64,000 nucleotides of DNA from positions 310,001 through 374,000 of the forward strand of contig JALHOW010000005.1 in NCBI GenBank assembly GCA_022842785.1. Direction: 5' to 3'. Numbering within the stretch: position 1 is the stretch's first letter; the number at the start of each line of letters is the position of its first letter. A model generated the notes under the pieces. The model saw only the letters and a program-made list of their open reading frames with translations. It had not been told where the DNA came from and did not search any database. This DNA comes from Hyphomicrobiaceae bacterium (GTDB taxonomy: Bacteria > Pseudomonadota > Alphaproteobacteria > Rhizobiales > Hyphomicrobiaceae). Shown here one piece after another: positions 62,466 to 64,000 of the stretch. The translations under genes and the position numbers were made by a program.

Positions 62466-64000
62466 ATGCGTATCGACGTTCGGTGGCTGGCGCGAGTGGC
62501 TGCCGTCATTGTCCTGACGACCACGCCACTCGCAGCGGCGGATGTAGCCGGGACGTCGACGATTACGGCGGTGACCGTCTTCTCGCGCGGCGCCGAGGTG
62601 ACGCGCACGGCCCTTCTCAAAATCGAGCAGGGTGAGCACGTCATCGTCTTCAAGGATCTGCCCGCGCAGGCCATCGAAAGTTCGATCAGGATCGAGGGCC
62701 GCAGCACCGGCCGCCTCGATATCGGCTCCGTCGATACACGCCGCGTCGAGATCCCCCGCCTCGATCCTGCGGTCAGCAAGAGCGAGCGGCGCAGGCTCGA
62801 GGAAGCCATCGAGAAGCTCCAGGACGAGCGCGCTGTCATTGCAGCAGACGTAGAGGCTGCCGAAGCACAAAAGCGCTTCGTCGAAGGGCTAGTGACGCTC
62901 CCATCGCGCCCGACTGCAAAACCGGGCGAAAAGGCCGAAAAAGGCGAGGAATGGGGCGATATCTTCGCCTTGATCGGCAGCCGGCTCGCCGAGGCCGAGA
63001 AAGCACGCCTCACGGCGGGCCTCAGAGTGCGCGAGCTCGACCATCGCATCACCGATCTCGAGCGGGCGCTGTCCGACCTCGCGCCGGTGGAAGACGCGCG
63101 CACGGAGGTTCGTGTCAACGTCACGGCCGCCGCCGCACTCGAGGCGAACCTGCTGCTGCGCTATCAGGTGCCCGCTGCGTCCTGGCAATCTCTGTACGAT
63201 GCACGGCTGATGACGGGCGCGCGCAATGTCGCGCCGAGCCTCGTACTCATCAGGCGCGCCGCGGTGCAGCAGCGCTCGGGCGAGGACTGGAGGGACGTTG
63301 CGTTGACGCTGTCGACCGCCCGGCCGACGAACGGCGCATCGGCGCCGAGCCTCGATACGACGACCATCGATTTCGTACCAGAAGTGCCTCTGCCGCGCCC
63401 TGTGGCGAGCGCGCCGTCACCGGCCGCGCAGGCAACGCGAGAGCGGCGATCGGGCCTCGACGCGAGCAGCAGCCCGGCCGAGGCCGGCGCCGCCGACAAA
63501 AAGCAGGATGAGGAATTCGCGATCGGAGAGCAGCAGGCGAGTGCCGACATTTCCGCGTTCCAGGCCCGCTTCGATATTCCCGGCCGCACCACCATCCTCG
63601 CCACGAGCGAGGTCAAGCGCGTGCTGATCGACCAGGCGACCATCGAGCCGACGCTTGTCGTGCGCACCGTGCCGCGTTTGCGCCCGCAGGCTTATCTCTA
63701 CGCCAAGCTCGTCGCGCCGAAGACGTCGGCCTATCTCCCCGGCGCGATCGCGCTCTTCCGTGACGGGACCTTCGTCGGCATGGGTAAGCTGCCGTTGCTG
63801 GCCCCTGGGCAGGAGCAGGAGATCGGCTTCGGCGCCGACGACTCCGTCCGCGTCAGATATGCGACCGTCGAGGACAAGCGCGGCGAGACGGGGCTCATCT
63901 CGTCCCAGCAGACGGACACGCGCGCGTTTCGCATCTCGGTCAAGAACCTGCACGAGCGCGCGATCGCGATCTCGGTGCAGGACAACATCCCGACTTCGCG
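62466..64000 (+). CDS. DUF4139 / mucoidy inhibitor MuiA family protein, truncated by window end
   Basis: 511 codons present, C-terminus beyond the window. Signal peptide MRIDVRWLARVAAVIVLTTT ends near residue 25. The N-terminal beta domain (ITAVTVFSRGAEVTRTALL, HVIVFKDLPAQAIESSIRIEG) is followed by a long coiled coil (about 100-215: SKSERRRLEEAIEKLQDERA, AEAEKARLTAGLRVRELDHR) and the DUF4139 beta domain (LLLRYQVPAASWQSLYDARL). Function unknown; relatives are linked to envelope and mucoid phenotypes. GGAG 8 bases before the ATG. Confidence 0.9.
   Translation, partial: MRIDVRWLARVAAVIVLTTTPLAAADVAGTSTITAVTVFSRGAEVTRTALLKIEQGEHVIVFKDLPAQAIESSIRIEGRSTGRLDIGSVDTRRVEIPRLDPAVSKSERRRLEEAIEKLQDERAVIAADVEAAEAQKRFVEGLVTLPSRPTAKPGEKAEKGEEWGDIFALIGSRLAEAEKARLTAGLRVRELDHRITDLERALSDLAPVEDARTEVRVNVTAAAALEANLLLRYQVPAASWQSLYDARLMTGARNVAPSLVLIRRAAVQQRSGEDWRDVALTLSTARPTNGASAPSLDTTTIDFVPEVPLPRPVASAPSPAAQATRERRSGLDASSSPAEAGAADKKQDEEFAIGEQQASADISAFQARFDIPGRTTILATSEVKRVLIDQATIEPTLVVRTVPRLRPQAYLYAKLVAPKTSAYLPGAIALFRDGTFVGMGKLPLLAPGQEQEIGFGADDSVRVRYATVEDKRGETGLISSQQTDTRAFRISVKNLHERAIAISVQDNIPTS

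Overview
The window is a GC-rich, gene-dense bacterial chromosome segment with about 53 protein-coding genes on both strands. I see no rRNA, tRNA, insertion sequence, phage or CRISPR array. Gene content points to an alphaproteobacterium, most likely Hyphomicrobiales: sucD next to sucA, ftsE-ftsX followed by a YdcF-type gene, a Fur/Mur-type regulator, an Rrf2 regulator-desulfurase-sufBCDS-sufT cluster, and ClpS-ClpA. The order is inferred from gene order and protein character; genus is not resolved.

Layout. 1-3571 (minus): sucA (cut by the window edge) and sucD. sucC is not at its usual place upstream of sucD; a PcfJ-like gene stands there. 5011-8199: luciferase-like monooxygenase plus rhodanese, a HIT protein, and AzlCD. 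8302-11116: clpS-clpA. 11581-15040: FAH-family hydrolase, MDR oxidoreductase, and the KDG kinase/KDPG aldolase pair. 15209-18869: P-type cation ATPase and tandem universal stress protein. 19050-24468: cytochrome P450, orphan TAXI binding protein, M15-type peptidase-like protein, PQQ-type sugar dehydrogenase, CvpA. 24476-30010: alr, dnaB, purH, GNAT, hpt. 30252-33589: ftsEX, ydcF-like, fur/mur. 33635-35485: small secreted cysteine protein, MOSC protein, hydrolase. 35847-43721: Fe-S cluster assembly operon. 43731-49365 (minus): secreted EEP nuclease-like protein, then a glutamine-synthetase-III/glutamate-synthase-like cluster matching gmaS-mgsABC (equivalently glnT-glxBCD), with a DUF442 phosphatase-like gene inside. 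49635-53705: NtaA-type monooxygenase, small secreted protein, epoxide-hydrolase-like protein, EamA transporter. 53695-55998: queA-tgt (queuosine). 56155-64000: hydrolase, DUF4384 protein with a degenerate haem motif, DUF4375-like protein, uvrD, an SDR with a degenerate active site, and a MuiA/DUF4139 protein cut by the window end.

The most unusual non-coding signal is a family of paired, bulged palindromes at two loci (32798-32962 and 40458-40624). All four elements share one architecture: a 10-bp outer stem beginning CTA and ending TAG, a one-sided 3-4 nt bulge, a 12-15 bp inner stem and a 23-30 nt loop. Their stem sequences differ but each remains self-complementary. In both pairs the bulges face each other. 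One element supplies the stop codon of the ydcF-like gene; another ends one base before the sufD start codon. Other points worth checking are a tRNA-guanine transglycosylase lacking three of four zinc ligands, an SDR without the YxxxK pair, a CxxCR pseudo-cytochrome domain, a secreted protein with twin CX3C motifs, and an unknown gene between sufB and sufC.
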